Of a stretch of DNA of 64,000 bases, positions 19,044-27,776 are shown one piece after another. Source of the stretch: Caulobacter sp. (GTDB lineage: Bacteria; Pseudomonadota; Alphaproteobacteria; Caulobacterales; Caulobacteraceae). How positions within the stretch are numbered: position 1 is the stretch's first letter; each line of letters opens with the position of its first letter. The notes beneath the pieces were generated by a model. That model was not told the origin of the DNA. It did no database searches and was given only the letters and a program-made list of their open reading frames with translations. The DNA lies in NCBI GenBank assembly GCA_029866155.1, contig JARWZW010000030.1, positions 1 to 64,000 on the forward strand. Reading direction: 5' to 3'. The translations under genes and the position numbers were made by a program.

Positions 19044-20052
19044 CGGCGGCCACCTTTCCCCGGAAGATCCAGTAGACCCAGGCGGTGTAGCCCAGGATCA
19101 CCGGGAGCAGGATCCCGACGCCCCAGAGCATGAAGGCCAGGGCGCCGTCCTCGTTGGCCGCCATCCGGAAGGTGACGTCATAGGGAATGATATTGGGAAA
19201 GAAGCCGGCGGCCAGGCCGATATAGCCCGACAGGAAGACCAGCAGGGCCCCCAGGAACGGCGCATGGTGCGAACGCCTCCACAGCCCCCAGGCGACGATG
19301 GCAAGGCCTGCCAGCCCCGCCAGAGGGATGGGCAGATGGATGAGGAGCGTCCCCAGGTCGAAGCCGTCAGCGGCAAAACCCCATCGTTCCGCGACCCGTG
19401 GATGGATCAGCAGGGTCGCGAGACTGACCCCGGCCAGCAGCAGGGCGGTGGCGGCGGCCGCAACTGTGGCCCACCGCCGCGCATCCTCATGCAGCAAGCC
19501 CTCGGTCCGCCAGAGGATCCAGCCGGAGCCGAGCAGGGCGTAGCCGGCGACCAGTCCAATGGCGACCAGCAGGCTGTAGGGAGTGGCCCAGTCGAAGGCC
19601 CCGCCGGCGAAGGCCCCGTTGGCAACCGTAATGCCCTGGACGAAGCCGCCCAGAACCAGACCCTGGGCCAGGGCCGCGGTCAGGGAGCCGCCGGCAAAGG
19701 CGGCCGTCCAGAGGGCCTTGCCCCGCTCGCGTCCATGCAGCCGGAACTCGAACGCTACGCCGCGCAGGATCAGGGCCAGCAGCATCAGCATCAGGGGCAG
19801 ATAGAGGGCCGGGCCCAGGATGGCGTAGGCCATGGGAAAGGCCGCGAAAAGTCCGCCGCCGCCCAGGACCAGCCAGGTCTCGTTGCCGTCCCAGTAGGGG
19901 GCGATGGAGTTCATCATCGCATCCCGCTCTTCGGGTCCCCGGGCAAAGGGAAAGAGGATGCCGACCCCCAGGTCGAAGCCATCCAGCAGAACATACATCA
20001 GCACGGCCACGGCGATCAGCCCGGCCCAGATCAGCGGCAGGTCGAGGGTCAT
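19027..20052 (-). CDS. cydB: Cytochrome bd-type quinol oxidase subunit II
   Basis: A 341-residue membrane protein with eight or nine hydrophobic helices. The N-terminus (W-A-G-L-I, then L-L-D-G-F-D-L-G-V-G) and the W-D-G-N-E-T-W-L-V-L-G-G segment near residue 54 are diagnostic of CydB/CioB. It pairs with CydA to reduce O2 to water at the expense of quinol. The start overlaps the cydA stop by 4 bp and the gene is followed, with overlap, by the CydX-like small gene, giving an A-B-X operon. Confidence 0.96.
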   Translation of the reverse strand: MTLDLPLIWAGLIAVAVLMYVLLDGFDLGVGILFPFARGPEERDAMMNSIAPYWDGNETWLVLGGGGLFAAFPMAYAILGPALYLPLMLMLLALILRGVAFEFRLHGRERGKALWTAAFAGGSLTAALAQGLVLGGFVQGITVANGAFAGGAFDWATPYSLLVAIGLVAGYALLGSGWILWRTEGLLHEDARRWATVAAAATALLLAGVSLATLLIHPRVAERWGFAADGFDLGTLLIHLPIPLAGLAGLAIVAWGLWRRSHHAPFLGALLVFLSGYIGLAAGFFPNIIPYDVTFRMAANEDGALAFMLWGVGILLPVILGYTAWVYWIFRGKVAADAGYH

Positions 20053-21479
20053 GAGCGGTCTCCCTCAGGATTCCGGGGCGCGCGCTCGCCGGACTCCGGT
20101 TCATCCGGCGCAGCGGCCATCGGACTGCCGGGCGCCCGATCGTCGATCTCGGGCGCAGGCTCATCCGGCCCGGCGCCCCTGGCCATCAGCCGCAGGATGT
20201 AGAGGGCCCCTGCGCTGAACACGACGGCATAGACCGCGATGAACCCCAGCAGGGTCGCTGAAACCTGACCTGCGCCGACCGGAGATACGGCGTCAGCCGT
20301 TCGCAGCAGGCCGGTGATCACCCAGGGCTGACGGCCAACCTCGGTGACGATCCAGCCGCAGATCACGGCGACGAACCCCATGGGCCCCATCAGGACGCAG
20401 GCGCGAAGCAGCCAGGTCGCCCGTTCGGGCCCGCCGCGGCAGCATCGCCAGGTGCCCCAGATTCCCAGACCGATCATCGCCAGACCCAGCCCTACCATGA
20501 TCCTGAAGGACCAGTAGACCAGGCCGACAACCGGCCAGTCCTCCTTTGGCCAGCTGTCCAGACCCCGGATCACCGTTTCCCTGGGCACGCCCTGGATCAG
20601 ATTGCCGATCCCGGGGATGGCGACCTCGCCATGGGTCTTTGCCGCCTTGCGGTCCGGAATGCCCACCAGACTCTGGGCCTGGTCGGGGCCGGTCTTCCAG
20701 TAGGCCTCGATGGCGGCCAGCTTCAGGGGCTGGTGATCGCGGACCAGCACCCCGGACTCGTGGCCCACGGCCAGTTGCAGCGGCGCGACGATGGCGAACA
20801 TGCCGATGGCCATGCGCAGCGCCATCCGCGATTCCGGCTGCTCGGGGTCGCGCAGCAAGACAAAGGCGCTGGCCCCGCCCACCGCCAGGGCCGTGGTCAG
20901 GAAGGCCGCCAGGGACATGTGCATCAGCCGGACCGGGAAGGTGGGATTGAAGACCACGGCCCACCAGTCGGTGGCGATCAGCCCACCATCCGGCAGGATG
21001 GCGAAGCCGGTTGGGAACTGCATCCAGCTGTTGGCCGACAGGATCCAGAAGGCCGAAATCAGGGTGCCGATCGCGACCAGCAGTGTGGCGGTGAAATGCA
21101 GGCGGGGCCCGACCTTTTTCCAGCCGAAGAGCATGATCCCCAGGAAGCTGGCCTCGAGGAAGAAGGCCGTCAGGACCTCGAAGGCCAGAAGAGGGCCCAG
21201 CACCGGCGCCGAGACCTGGGCGAAGACGCTCCAGTTGGATCCGAACTGGTAGCTCATCACCACGCCGGACACGACGCCCATGCCGAAGCTCAGGGCGAAG
21301 ATCTTGACCCAGAACAGATAGAGATTGCGGAACACCTCGCGACGGGTGGCCAGCCACAGGCCTTCGAGGACCGCCAGGAAGCTGGCCAATCCTATGGAGA
21401 AACTCGGAAAAATGATGTGGAAGGCGATGGTGAAGGCGAACTGCAGCCTTGCCAGCAACAGGGCGTCGAAGTCCGTCAT
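20049..21479 (-). CDS. cydA: Cytochrome bd-type quinol oxidase subunit I (cyanide-insensitive type)
   Basis: A 476-residue haem-binding subunit. The N-terminus R-L-Q-F-A-F-T-I-A-F-H carries the haem b595 histidine (His21), and G-H-E-S-G-V-L near residue 255 begins the quinol loop. The loop is short, as in the cyanide-insensitive (CIO) branch, rather than the longer E. coli form. The protein ends in a Pro/Glu-rich cytoplasmic tail of about 45 residues. The operon likely supports respiration at low oxygen or under inhibitors. A hairpin (21520-21542) separates it from the upstream ABC transporter gene. Confidence 0.96.
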   Translation of the reverse strand: MTDFDALLLARLQFAFTIAFHIIFPSFSIGLASFLAVLEGLWLATRREVFRNLYLFWVKIFALSFGMGVVSGVVMSYQFGSNWSVFAQVSAPVLGPLLAFEVLTAFFLEASFLGIMLFGWKKVGPRLHFTATLLVAIGTLISAFWILSANSWMQFPTGFAILPDGGLIATDWWAVVFNPTFPVRLMHMSLAAFLTTALAVGGASAFVLLRDPEQPESRMALRMAIGMFAIVAPLQLAVGHESGVLVRDHQPLKLAAIEAYWKTGPDQAQSLVGIPDRKAAKTHGEVAIPGIGNLIQGVPRETVIRGLDSWPKEDWPVVGLVYWSFRIMVGLGLAMIGLGIWGTWRCCRGGPERATWLLRACVLMGPMGFVAVICGWIVTEVGRQPWVITGLLRTADAVSPVGAGQVSATLLGFIAVYAVVFSAGALYILRLMARGAGPDEPAPEIDDRAPGSPMAAAPDEPESGERAPRNPEGDRS

Positions 21480-21519
21480 GCCATCATCCCACCGCGCCGG
21501 ACTGGTTCAATCCAGGCCC

Positions 21520-21542
21520 GGGGGTTCTAACGCAGAACCCCC
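21520..21542. terminator. Hairpin between ABC transporter and cydA
   Basis: GGGGGTTCT (21520-21528) and AGAACCCCC (21534-21542) form a perfect 9-bp stem with a 5-nt loop. No T-run follows on either strand. It could end the ABC-transporter transcript or sit in the cydA leader. Confidence 0.4.
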
Positions 21543-21587
21543 GTCATTGGATGCAGTGACAAGGCGTCGCGGCCCTGGCCTGTCGGG

Positions 21588-23438
21588 TCAGGCCGCGTCA
21601 GCTGAGAACTGCAGTCCGGCCAGCTTGGCATAGAGCCCGCCCCTGGCCACCAGTTCGCCATGGGTGCCCTGTTCGACGACCCGGCCATCTTCCATCACAA
21701 CGATCCGGTCAGCCCGCAGCACCGTCGCCAGACGGTGGGCGATGACCAGGGTGGTGCGCCCCCCCATGGCCTCGTCCAGGGCCTTCTGGACCAGCCGTTC
21801 GTTTTCGGCGTCCAGGGCGCTGGTGGCCTCGTCCAGCAGCAGGATCGGCGCTTCCCGAACCAGGGCCCTGGCGATGGCGAGGCGCTGCTTCTGGCCCCCT
21901 GACAGGGTCTTGGCCCGCTCGCCGACCGGGCTGTCATAGCCCTCGGGCAGGGCGGCGATGAAACCGGCCGCCTCGGCGGCAGCGGCGGCCTCGGCCACCT
22001 CCGCGTCGCTGGCCCCGTCCCGGCCGAACCTGATGTTGTCCCTGGCGGAACCGGAAAACAGGGCGGCGTCCTGGGCGACCAGGGCCATGCGCGAGCGCAC
22101 CTCGCCCGGATCGGCGTCGGTCAGGTTGACGCCGTCCAGGCGGATGACTCCGGACTGGGGATCGTAGAACCGCAGCAGCAGGCGAAACACCGTGCTCTTG
22201 CCGGCGCCCGAGGGGCCCACCAGGGCCACGGTCTCTCCCGGCCGGATCTGCAGGTCGAAGCCACGCAGGGCAGGCAGGTCGGGCCGGCCGGGATAGGCGA
22301 AGGTCACCTGTTCAAAGGCGACCGCGCCCCGGGCCGGGGACGGCAGGGCGACGGGATGGGCCGGGGCGGCGATGTTGGGCCGGGCTGCGAGCAGTTCCGA
22401 AATCCGCAGCATGGCTCCGGAGGCCTTCTGCACGTCTCCCCAGACCTCACCCAGCATGCCGACGCCACTGGCCGCCATGATGGAAAGGAAGGCGAACTGG
22501 ATCAGATCCCCCGGTGTCATCTGGCGGTTGATCACCGCATGGGCGGCGGCCCAGAGGACCAGGGTCACGCCTCCGAACACCAGGCAGATGACAACCGCCG
22601 TCATGCCTGCCCGGGCTGTCAGCCGCGCCATGGACTTGGCGAAGGCGCTGTCGACGGCGGCGCTGAACCGGTTGCCGGCCAGGGTTTCGCGATTGAAGGC
22701 CTGGACCGTCTCCAGGGCGTCGAGGCTTTCACCGGCAAAGGCGACCGCATCGGCGAACCGGTCCTGGGCCTGGACCGACAGGCTGCGGACCCTGCGGCCA
22801 AACAGGAACATCGGCGCGACCACCACCGGGGCCAGCAACATCACGAACAGGGTCAGCTTCGGGCTGACCAGGGCCATGACCACGGTCGCCCCGATCAGGG
22901 TCAGAAGATTTCGCAGGGCGATGGAGGCCGAGGACCCCACCAGGGTTTCGACGATGGTGATGTCGGTGGTCATCCGCGACAGCACCTCGCCGGTGCGGGT
23001 CGACAGGAAGAAGGCAGGATCCAGGGTCAGGACATGGCGGTAGAGGGTCTTGCGAAGGTCAGCCACCACCTGCTCGCCCAGACGCGAAATAAAATAGAAC
23101 CGGCAGGCGCTGGTGACGGCCAGAAGGATTGCGACCGCGCCAAGCCCGAGAAAGGCGGTGTTGAGGGCGGCGTGCGAACCGCTGAGGAAGCCCTTGTCCA
23201 CGACCAGCTTGGCGGCTCCGGTCATGCCCAGAGTCGCCACGGTCGAGCCGATCAGAAAGGCGAAAGCCCCGGCCGCAAAGCCCCAATGGGCGCGAACGAA
23301 GGGCAGTAGCCGGGTGAGGTTTCGAACGTCTCGGGACTTTTCACGGCGGTTGACCGCCTCGGTCATGGCCTGGGCCAACTCGGCCCCGGCGCCCGGGCGG
23401 CCGTCCACCTTGGCCTGTCCCGCGTCTGTACTGCTCAT
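21588..23438 (-). CDS. ABC exporter with fused permease and ATPase (MsbA-like)
   Basis: A 616-residue half-transporter. The N-terminal two-thirds has six hydrophobic helices of the ABC exporter fold with L-S-R-M-T-T-D in the coupling region. The C-terminal ATPase shows Walker [10 protein letters not shown], signature L-S-G-G-Q and Walker [13 protein letters not shown]. It should work as a homodimer in the inner membrane, exporting a lipid or hydrophobic compound. It precedes cydAB on the same strand, but it is a single gene and not the CydDC pair. The ATG at 23438 is divergent from rpmE. Confidence 0.9.
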   Translation of the reverse strand: MSSTDAGQAKVDGRPGAGAELAQAMTEAVNRREKSRDVRNLTRLLPFVRAHWGFAAGAFAFLIGSTVATLGMTGAAKLVVDKGFLSGSHAALNTAFLGLGAVAILLAVTSACRFYFISRLGEQVVADLRKTLYRHVLTLDPAFFLSTRTGEVLSRMTTDITIVETLVGSSASIALRNLLTLIGATVVMALVSPKLTLFVMLLAPVVVAPMFLFGRRVRSLSVQAQDRFADAVAFAGESLDALETVQAFNRETLAGNRFSAAVDSAFAKSMARLTARAGMTAVVICLVFGGVTLVLWAAAHAVINRQMTPGDLIQFAFLSIMAASGVGMLGEVWGDVQKASGAMLRISELLAARPNIAAPAHPVALPSPARGAVAFEQVTFAYPGRPDLPALRGFDLQIRPGETVALVGPSGAGKSTVFRLLLRFYDPQSGVIRLDGVNLTDADPGEVRSRMALVAQDAALFSGSARDNIRFGRDGASDAEVAEAAAAAEAAGFIAALPEGYDSPVGERAKTLSGGQKQRLAIARALVREAPILLLDEATSALDAENERLVQKALDEAMGGRTTLVIAHRLATVLRADRIVVMEDGRVVEQGTHGELVARGGLYAKLAGLQFSADAA

Positions 23439-23447
23439 TCCGGCCCC

Positions 23448-23476
23448 TTGCCTTGTCGTGCGGCCTTATGTATAGC
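23448..23476 (+). promoter_or_regulatory. Putative sigma-70 promoter of rpmE
   Basis: TTGCCT at 23448-23453 and TATAGC at 23471-23476 are 17 bp apart, 67 bp before the rpmE start. Match and spacing are good for a housekeeping promoter; not tested. Confidence 0.4.
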
Positions 23477-23542
23477 CGCCCGTCTCGCGGACGACCCCGC
23501 GATCCACATCATTATGCCGCTTTAAGTCGGTTGGACCGCCCG

Positions 23543-23767
23543 ATGAAACAAGACACCCATCCCGACTATCATTTCATCACCGTGGTGATGACCGATGGCT
23601 CCAGCTATCAGACCCGCTCCACCTATGCCAAGGAGGGTGCTGTCCTGAACCTGGATATCGATCCCTCGACCCACCCGGCCTGGACCGGCGGCAACCAGCA
23701 CCTTCTGGATCGCGGTGGCCGCGTCAGCCGCTTCAACGCAAAGTTCGGCGCCTTCACCAAGAAATAA
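23543..23767 (+). CDS. rpmE: 50S ribosomal protein L31
   Basis: The 74-residue protein matches L31: [10 protein letters not shown] at the start, [12 protein letters not shown], then [12 protein letters not shown] near residue 40 and F-N-A-K-F at the end. It has no cysteines, so this is the zinc-free type. The ATG at 23543 was chosen because the family N-terminus begins there. It is followed by a strong intrinsic terminator and preceded by a recognisable promoter, so it is probably monocistronic. Confidence 0.96.
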   Translation: MKQDTHPDYHFITVVMTDGSSYQTRSTYAKEGAVLNLDIDPSTHPAWTGGNQHLLDRGGRVSRFNAKFGAFTKK

Positions 23768-23813
23768 GCAGTCCCGCGCTGTCCCATTCGGGCGGCGCAG
23801 GATTCATGACGAG

Positions 23814-23845
23814 GCCGGCCCTGCGGAAACGCGGGCCGGCTTTTT
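23814..23845 (+). terminator. Intrinsic terminator of rpmE
   Basis: GCCGGCCC (23814-23821) pairs with GGGCCGGC (23833-23840); one bulged T and an inner GCG/CGC stem close a GAAA tetraloop, and five T follow at 23841-23845. This is a strong intrinsic terminator. Confidence 0.9.
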
Positions 23846-23892
23846 CGTGCGCGGATTTTGGGGAAGGCGAACGACCTGGAGTCTGGCCCGGC

Positions 23893-23945
23893 AAGCGTGA
23901 AGCGGTTCTCGGCCCATTCTCCAACTCTTTGAACCAGAGCCTGTA
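23893..23945. repeat. Decayed copy D of the bipartite palindromic repeat
   Basis: The 53-bp remnant aligns with copy A from the loop of palindrome 1 through the linker to the left arm of palindrome 2 (GAAGCGGTT, CTTTGAA, CAGAGCCTGT are shared), with substitutions that break the pairing. It ends 18 bp from the stop of rcdA. Confidence 0.75.
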
Positions 23946-23962
23946 CCCGGCCGCCGCGCAGA

Positions 23963-24481
23963 TCAGTTGGCGCCGGCGAAAGCGTCCCTCAGGCGATCGA
24001 ACTGGCTCAGAACCGCATTGGGGGCCTCGGCCTCGCCAACCTCGAGATACATCTTCCTGTCCAGGTGCCGGACCCGATCATAGAGCCGGGCGGACCGGTC
24101 CAGCAGGTCCAGTAGGCCCATGGGCAGGGGTTCTTCCGGCGCTCCTGCCAGGCAGACCGCCTCGGCGCTCAGCCGGTAGCGCTCGTCACAGGCGGCGTCG
24201 GCCAGCATGTCGCCTTCCCGCACAGCCCGTTGCACCAGCAGCCAGCTGGCCACCTGCATCAGACGGGTCGTGAGACGCATGCTCTCGGAGGCATAGGCCA
24301 GGGCTCCGTTGCGGGAGAGCAGCTTGGATTCCTGCCGCCCGCCGCCGTCCAGATAGGCCGCCGTCTCCTCGACCAGGTCCATTCCCTCCTGGAAGGTGCG
24401 CTCAAAAAGCTCTGACCGGGCGAAATCGGCAATCACGCCGGCGCGCCACGGCGCCGTCGCCAGCGCTCCAAGATCGTTCAT
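23963..24481 (-). CDS. rcdA: RcdA-like regulator of CtrA degradation (DUF1465)
   Basis: A 172-residue helical protein of the DUF1465 family, the family of Caulobacter RcdA. RcdA is an adaptor that, with CpdR and PopA, delivers CtrA and other substrates to the ClpXP protease at the old cell pole. Features include an E-L-F-E-R-T-F-x-E-G-M-D-L-V-E-E-T-A-A-Y-L segment near residue 25 and a long helix with R-L-T-T-R-L-M-Q-V-A-S-W-L-L near 75-88. The ATG at 24481 follows GGAG; a GTG two codons earlier is possible. A DUF1192 gene and a quinone oxidoreductase lie next to it, a grouping I recall from other alphaproteobacteria. Confidence 0.85.
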   Translation of the reverse strand: MNDLGALATAPWRAGVIADFARSELFERTFQEGMDLVEETAAYLDGGGRQESKLLSRNGALAYASESMRLTTRLMQVASWLLVQRAVREGDMLADAACDERYRLSAEAVCLAGAPEEPLPMGLLDLLDRSARLYDRVRHLDRKMYLEVGEAEAPNAVLSQFDRLRDAFAGAN

Positions 24482-24592
24482 GGACACTCCGCCCCAAAGC
24501 TCTCAACAGAACGGCGCCAATGGCCGCTCGATGGTTCGACTGCAACGCCCGTGCCAGAGCCGGATCGGGTCCGTCCGTGCCCGGCCCGGGAT

Positions 24593-24802
24593 TCAGCCAT
24601 TCTTGAAATTGAACAGGGCGTCCGCCGCCGACTTGGTCGCCTGTTTCCGGGCGATCTGGGCACGGCTGCGGGCGATTTCAGCCTCCAGGACCTCGATACG
24701 CTCCTCTAGTTCCGACACACCGTAGATTTCGAGATCCTCGCGGGTCAGGGCCTTCAGGCCATCCCCCGGCAGGGGCCTGGCGCCCGCCGGTTCATCCATC
24801 AT
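24593..24802 (-). CDS. DUF1192 family protein
   Basis: A 69-residue protein with T-R-E-D-L-E-I-Y-G-V-S-E-L-E-E-R-I near residue 20, then a heptad-like E-V-L-E-A-E-I-A-R coiled coil and an A-A-D-A-L-F-N-F-K end. This is the DUF1192 pattern, a small alphaproteobacterial family of unknown role usually found beside DUF1465/RcdA. Two consecutive ATG codons (24802, 24799) follow a GAGGAGAGAGG ribosome binding site. Confidence 0.85.
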   Translation of the reverse strand: MMDEPAGARPLPGDGLKALTREDLEIYGVSELEERIEVLEAEIARSRAQIARKQATKSAADALFNFKNG

Positions 24803-24899
24803 CGCCCTCTCTCCTCGCCGCGCCCTATCGCGAAAGTCCGGGTTCTGGCCTATCTGAGCCCTCAAGCCCGACCTTCGCAAGCCAAAGGAACGCCAAGCC

Positions 24900-25877
24900 A
24901 TGTCCCAGACCAACATGACGGCCATCACCATCGAGGGCGGCAAGGGTCCGGCAGAAGCCCTGCGGCCTGAAACGGCGCCAATTCCCCAGCCGGGCGAGGG
25001 CGATGTGCTGATCCGGGTCAGGGCGGCAGGGGTCAACCGGCCGGACCTGCTGCAGCGGATGGGCTATTATCCCCCGCCCCCCGGCGCCCCGGCCACGCTT
25101 GGCCTCGAAGCGGCGGGTGAAGTCGTCACCGGCGCCGGGCGCTGGAAGGCCGGCGACCGGGTCTGCGCCCTGCTGGGCGGCGGCGGCTATGCGGAATTTG
25201 TCGCCGTGGACGCCCGGCACGCCTTGCCTATCCCGGCAGGTCTGGACTTTACCCAGGCCGCCAGCCTGCCCGAGACGGTCTTCACCGTCTATGTCAACGT
25301 CTTCGAGCATGGCGCCCTGAAGGCCGGCGAAACCCTGCTGATCCATGGAGCCACCTCGGGCATCGGCGTCACCGCCATCCAGATGGCCAAGGCGGCAGGC
25401 GCCCGGGTCATCGCCACAGGACGGGGCGCCGAAAAGGCCGCCCAGGCCCTGGCCCTGGGCGCCGACATCGCCGTGGACGCCTCGAGTGAGGATTTCGAGG
25501 CCGTGGTCAAGGCGGACGGCGGCGCCGATGTGGTGCTGGACATGGTCGGCGCCAGCTATTTCGCCAAGAACCTGGAGGCCCTGAAGACCGGCGGCCGGAT
25601 CGTCTATATCGCATCCCTTGGCGGGGGCATGCTGGAGGTCCCGATCATGAAGATCATGCAGAAGCGGGCGGTCATCACCGGATCGACCCTTCGGCCCCGC
25701 AGCGTCGACGAAAAGGCCCGGATCGCCGCCGAGGTGGAACGGGTTGTCTGGCCCTGGATCGCCGCCGGCAAGGTCAGGACCGTGATCGACGCCACCTTCC
25801 CCCTGGCCCAGGCCGCCCGGGCCCACGCCCACCTGGAAGCCGGCGCTCATGTCGGCAAGGTGGTCCTGACAGCTTAG
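24900..25877 (+). CDS. NAD(P)H-quinone oxidoreductase (MDR family)
   Basis: A 325-residue zinc-independent medium-chain dehydrogenase/reductase. The GroES-like N-terminal part has R-A-A-G-V-N-R-P-D-L-L-Q-R near residue 41; the nucleotide-binding fold has H-G-A-T-S-G-I-G-V-T-A near 150. It matches the PIG3/quinone oxidoreductase branch, which reduces quinones or enones with NADPH. It is transcribed divergently from DUF1192 and rcdA, with a 97-bp spacer. Confidence 0.92.
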   Translation: MSQTNMTAITIEGGKGPAEALRPETAPIPQPGEGDVLIRVRAAGVNRPDLLQRMGYYPPPPGAPATLGLEAAGEVVTGAGRWKAGDRVCALLGGGGYAEFVAVDARHALPIPAGLDFTQAASLPETVFTVYVNVFEHGALKAGETLLIHGATSGIGVTAIQMAKAAGARVIATGRGAEKAAQALALGADIAVDASSEDFEAVVKADGGADVVLDMVGASYFAKNLEALKTGGRIVYIASLGGGMLEVPIMKIMQKRAVITGSTLRPRSVDEKARIAAEVERVVWPWIAAGKVRTVIDATFPLAQAARAHAHLEAGAHVGKVVLTA

Positions 25878-25917
25878 GATTTGAGGCTGGGCCTGATGAT
25901 CAGGGTGGCGGGGCTTC

Positions 25918-26718
25918 TCAGCCCGCCGCCTTGAGCTTCTCCAGGATCAGCGGATGCAGGTCGAGGTTGGAGGCCAGCAGGTTGCCGCTGTCCAGCATGG
26001 TCTCGCCGCCGTCGAGGTCGGTGACCTTGCCGCCGGATTCTGTGATCAGCAGCAGGCCCGCCGCGATGTCCCAGTTCTTCAGGCCCCGCTCCCAATAGCC
26101 GTCATACCGCCCGGCCGCGACCCAGGCCAGGTCCAGGGCCGCAGAACCATAGCGGCGCACCCCGGCCACCCTCTGGGTGATCTGATGCAGCTCTTTCAGG
26201 AACTGGGCATGGCCGGGCTTGCCCAGGAAGGGAATGCCGGTGGCCAGAAGGGCGTCGTCCAGGCGGTTGCGGGCCGCCACCCGCAGGCGGCGCTCGGCGC
26301 CCAGCCAGGCGCCCTTGCCCTTTTCGGCCCAGAACAGGTCGGCCGTGATCGGGTTATAGGTCACCGAGGCGACGATCTGGCCTTCGCGCTGAAGGGCGAT
26401 GTTGATCGCGAAATGCGGAATGGCGTGGATGAAGTTGGTGGTGCCATCCAGGGGGTCGACGATCCAGGTATGGGTCTTGTCGGTGCCCTCGATCAGGCCC
26501 CTCTCCTCGCCGATGAAGCTGTAGCCAGGCCGCGCCTTGCTGAGCAGTTCGAAGAGGGTCTGTTCGGCCTTCAGGTCGGCGGCGGTGACAAAGTCGCTGG
26601 CCGACCCCTTGCGGGAGACTTGAAGTTCCCCGACCTCGCCGAAGTCACGGGCCATCCCCTTCCCGGTCTTGCGGGCGGCATCCATCATGACGTTCATCAG
26701 GGGCGAGGTGGCGGGCAT
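25918..26718 (-). CDS. Inositol monophosphatase family protein
   Basis: A 266-residue Mg-dependent phosphatase. The metal-binding motifs are visible: G-E-E near residue 70, W-I-V-D-P-L-D-G-T-T-N-F near 84-95 and W-D-I-A-A-G near 215. The family includes inositol-1-phosphatase, CysQ and SuhB, the last acting as an rRNA transcription factor in E. coli. This protein is closest in pattern to SuhB/IMPase, but the substrate is not decided. The ATG at 26718 is preferred; the frame opens five codons earlier. Confidence 0.92.
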   Translation of the reverse strand: MPATSPLMNVMMDAARKTGKGMARDFGEVGELQVSRKGSASDFVTAADLKAEQTLFELLSKARPGYSFIGEERGLIEGTDKTHTWIVDPLDGTTNFIHAIPHFAINIALQREGQIVASVTYNPITADLFWAEKGKGAWLGAERRLRVAARNRLDDALLATGIPFLGKPGHAQFLKELHQITQRVAGVRRYGSAALDLAWVAAGRYDGYWERGLKNWDIAAGLLLITESGGKVTDLDGGETMLDSGNLLASNLDLHPLILEKLKAAG

Positions 26719-26797
26719 GGCGGGGGGTCTCAAAAAAAGGTCGCGGAACCTAGCGACGAGGCCGGTCTATAGCAAGGTTCTGTGGGGTTTGCCCTGA

Positions 26798-27445
26798 TCA
26801 GCTGCGCGAGGCGGCGCCCCGGGCCATGGCGGCGTTCAGTGCGACAACGGCCGCAGCCGGGCCGTCCGGATGGCTCCAGACCCCTGCGCTGACCGCCAGG
26901 AAATCGGCCCCGGCTGCGGCCAGGCCCTCAGCATTGTCGGCCGTCACCCCGCCTATGGCGACACAGGGGATCTGCATGGTCTCCTGCCAGATGGTCAGGA
27001 TGTCCGGCTCGGGACGGTAGAGGGTTTCCTTGGTGGCGGTCGGAAAGAAGGCGCCAAAGGCGACATAGTCGGCCCCCGCCTCCGCCGCCTCCATGGCCAG
27101 GTGTCGGCTGTCATGACAGGTGACGCCGATCATGGCGTCCCGGCCCATGATCCGCCGCGCCTCGGCGCAGCTGGCGTCAGACTGACCCACATGCACGCCG
27201 TCGCAGCCCAGCCGGGCCGCCAGGTCGGGCTGGTCATTGAGGATCACGGCGACATCGTGCGCCCGGGCAATGGGCGCCAGCGCCTCGACAGCGGCGGCGA
27301 TCTCGGCCTCCGGCGCGTCCTTCAGACGGACCTGCAGCGCGGCGACATCACCGGCCTCCAGGGCCTGCGCCAGTCGCCCGGCAAAGGCCGAAAGATCGCC
27401 CAGCACCGGCGGCGTGATCAGATAGAGGCGGCAATCAGTTGTCAT
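26798..27445 (-). CDS. thiE: Thiamine-phosphate synthase
   Basis: A 215-residue TIM-barrel enzyme that joins hydroxymethylpyrimidine diphosphate and thiazole phosphate to form thiamine phosphate. Motifs are Q-V-R-L-K-D near residue 38, I-L-N-D near 70, G-V-H-V-G-Q-S-D near 85, [11 protein letters not shown] near 130 and A-I-G-G-V-T near 160. It follows the inositol phosphatase region on the same strand, 80 bp away. No TPP riboswitch was recognised in the 331 bp upstream. Confidence 0.92.
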   Translation of the reverse strand: MTTDCRLYLITPPVLGDLSAFAGRLAQALEAGDVAALQVRLKDAPEAEIAAAVEALAPIARAHDVAVILNDQPDLAARLGCDGVHVGQSDASCAEARRIMGRDAMIGVTCHDSRHLAMEAAEAGADYVAFGAFFPTATKETLYRPEPDILTIWQETMQIPCVAIGGVTADNAEGLAAAGADFLAVSAGVWSHPDGPAAAVVALNAAMARGAASRS

Positions 27446-27776
27446 GGTCAGGGTTTAGCGCAGGAGGAGGCGGCGAGGAACAGCAGGCGTGTCTGCAGGA
27501 CGGTTCGGGCGAGGTGGCGGGCGGCGAAAGCCGGCCGTCAGAGGGGGTCTACACCAAGTATTGGCAACGGCTTTCAAAGCCGATGTTACGGGTAGGGGCA
27601 AGGATCCCCTCCATCATCGCTATCGCGACGGCCCCTTCCACCGATCGGGCCCTGCGGGCCTGGAGAATGAGCCTGGAACCGGCGATCAATCATCCCGCAA
27701 AGACCCCCTTTGACTACCGCAAGGTGACCCGGTTCTAATCCCTTCCAACAAGACATGAGATCCTTGGGAGGCTCCC
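27446..27776. other. Intergenic region thiE / acyl-CoA dehydrogenase pair
   Basis: This divergent region shows no credible gene: the plus-strand open frame across it has no known motif and no ribosome binding site. A 13-bp palindrome GGCTTTCAAAGCC lies near 27570. The last bases contain GGGAGG, the ribosome binding site of the TTG-started gene at 27777. The promoters of both flanking genes must lie here, but I could not place them. Confidence 0.4.

Noticed and set aside
21588-23438. ABC gene as CydC or CydD of the bd oxidase operon
   Set aside because: CydDC are two genes forming a heterodimer; this is one self-contained MsbA-like half-transporter separated from cydA by a hairpin.
27439-27738. 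Plus-strand frame of 99 codons upstream of the dehydrogenase pair
   Set aside because: It overlaps the thiE start, has no ribosome binding site and no motif; treated as intergenic.
27446-27776. TPP riboswitch upstream of thiE
   Set aside because: I searched for the conserved CUGAGA and GGGGUGC-like cores on the minus strand and found none.
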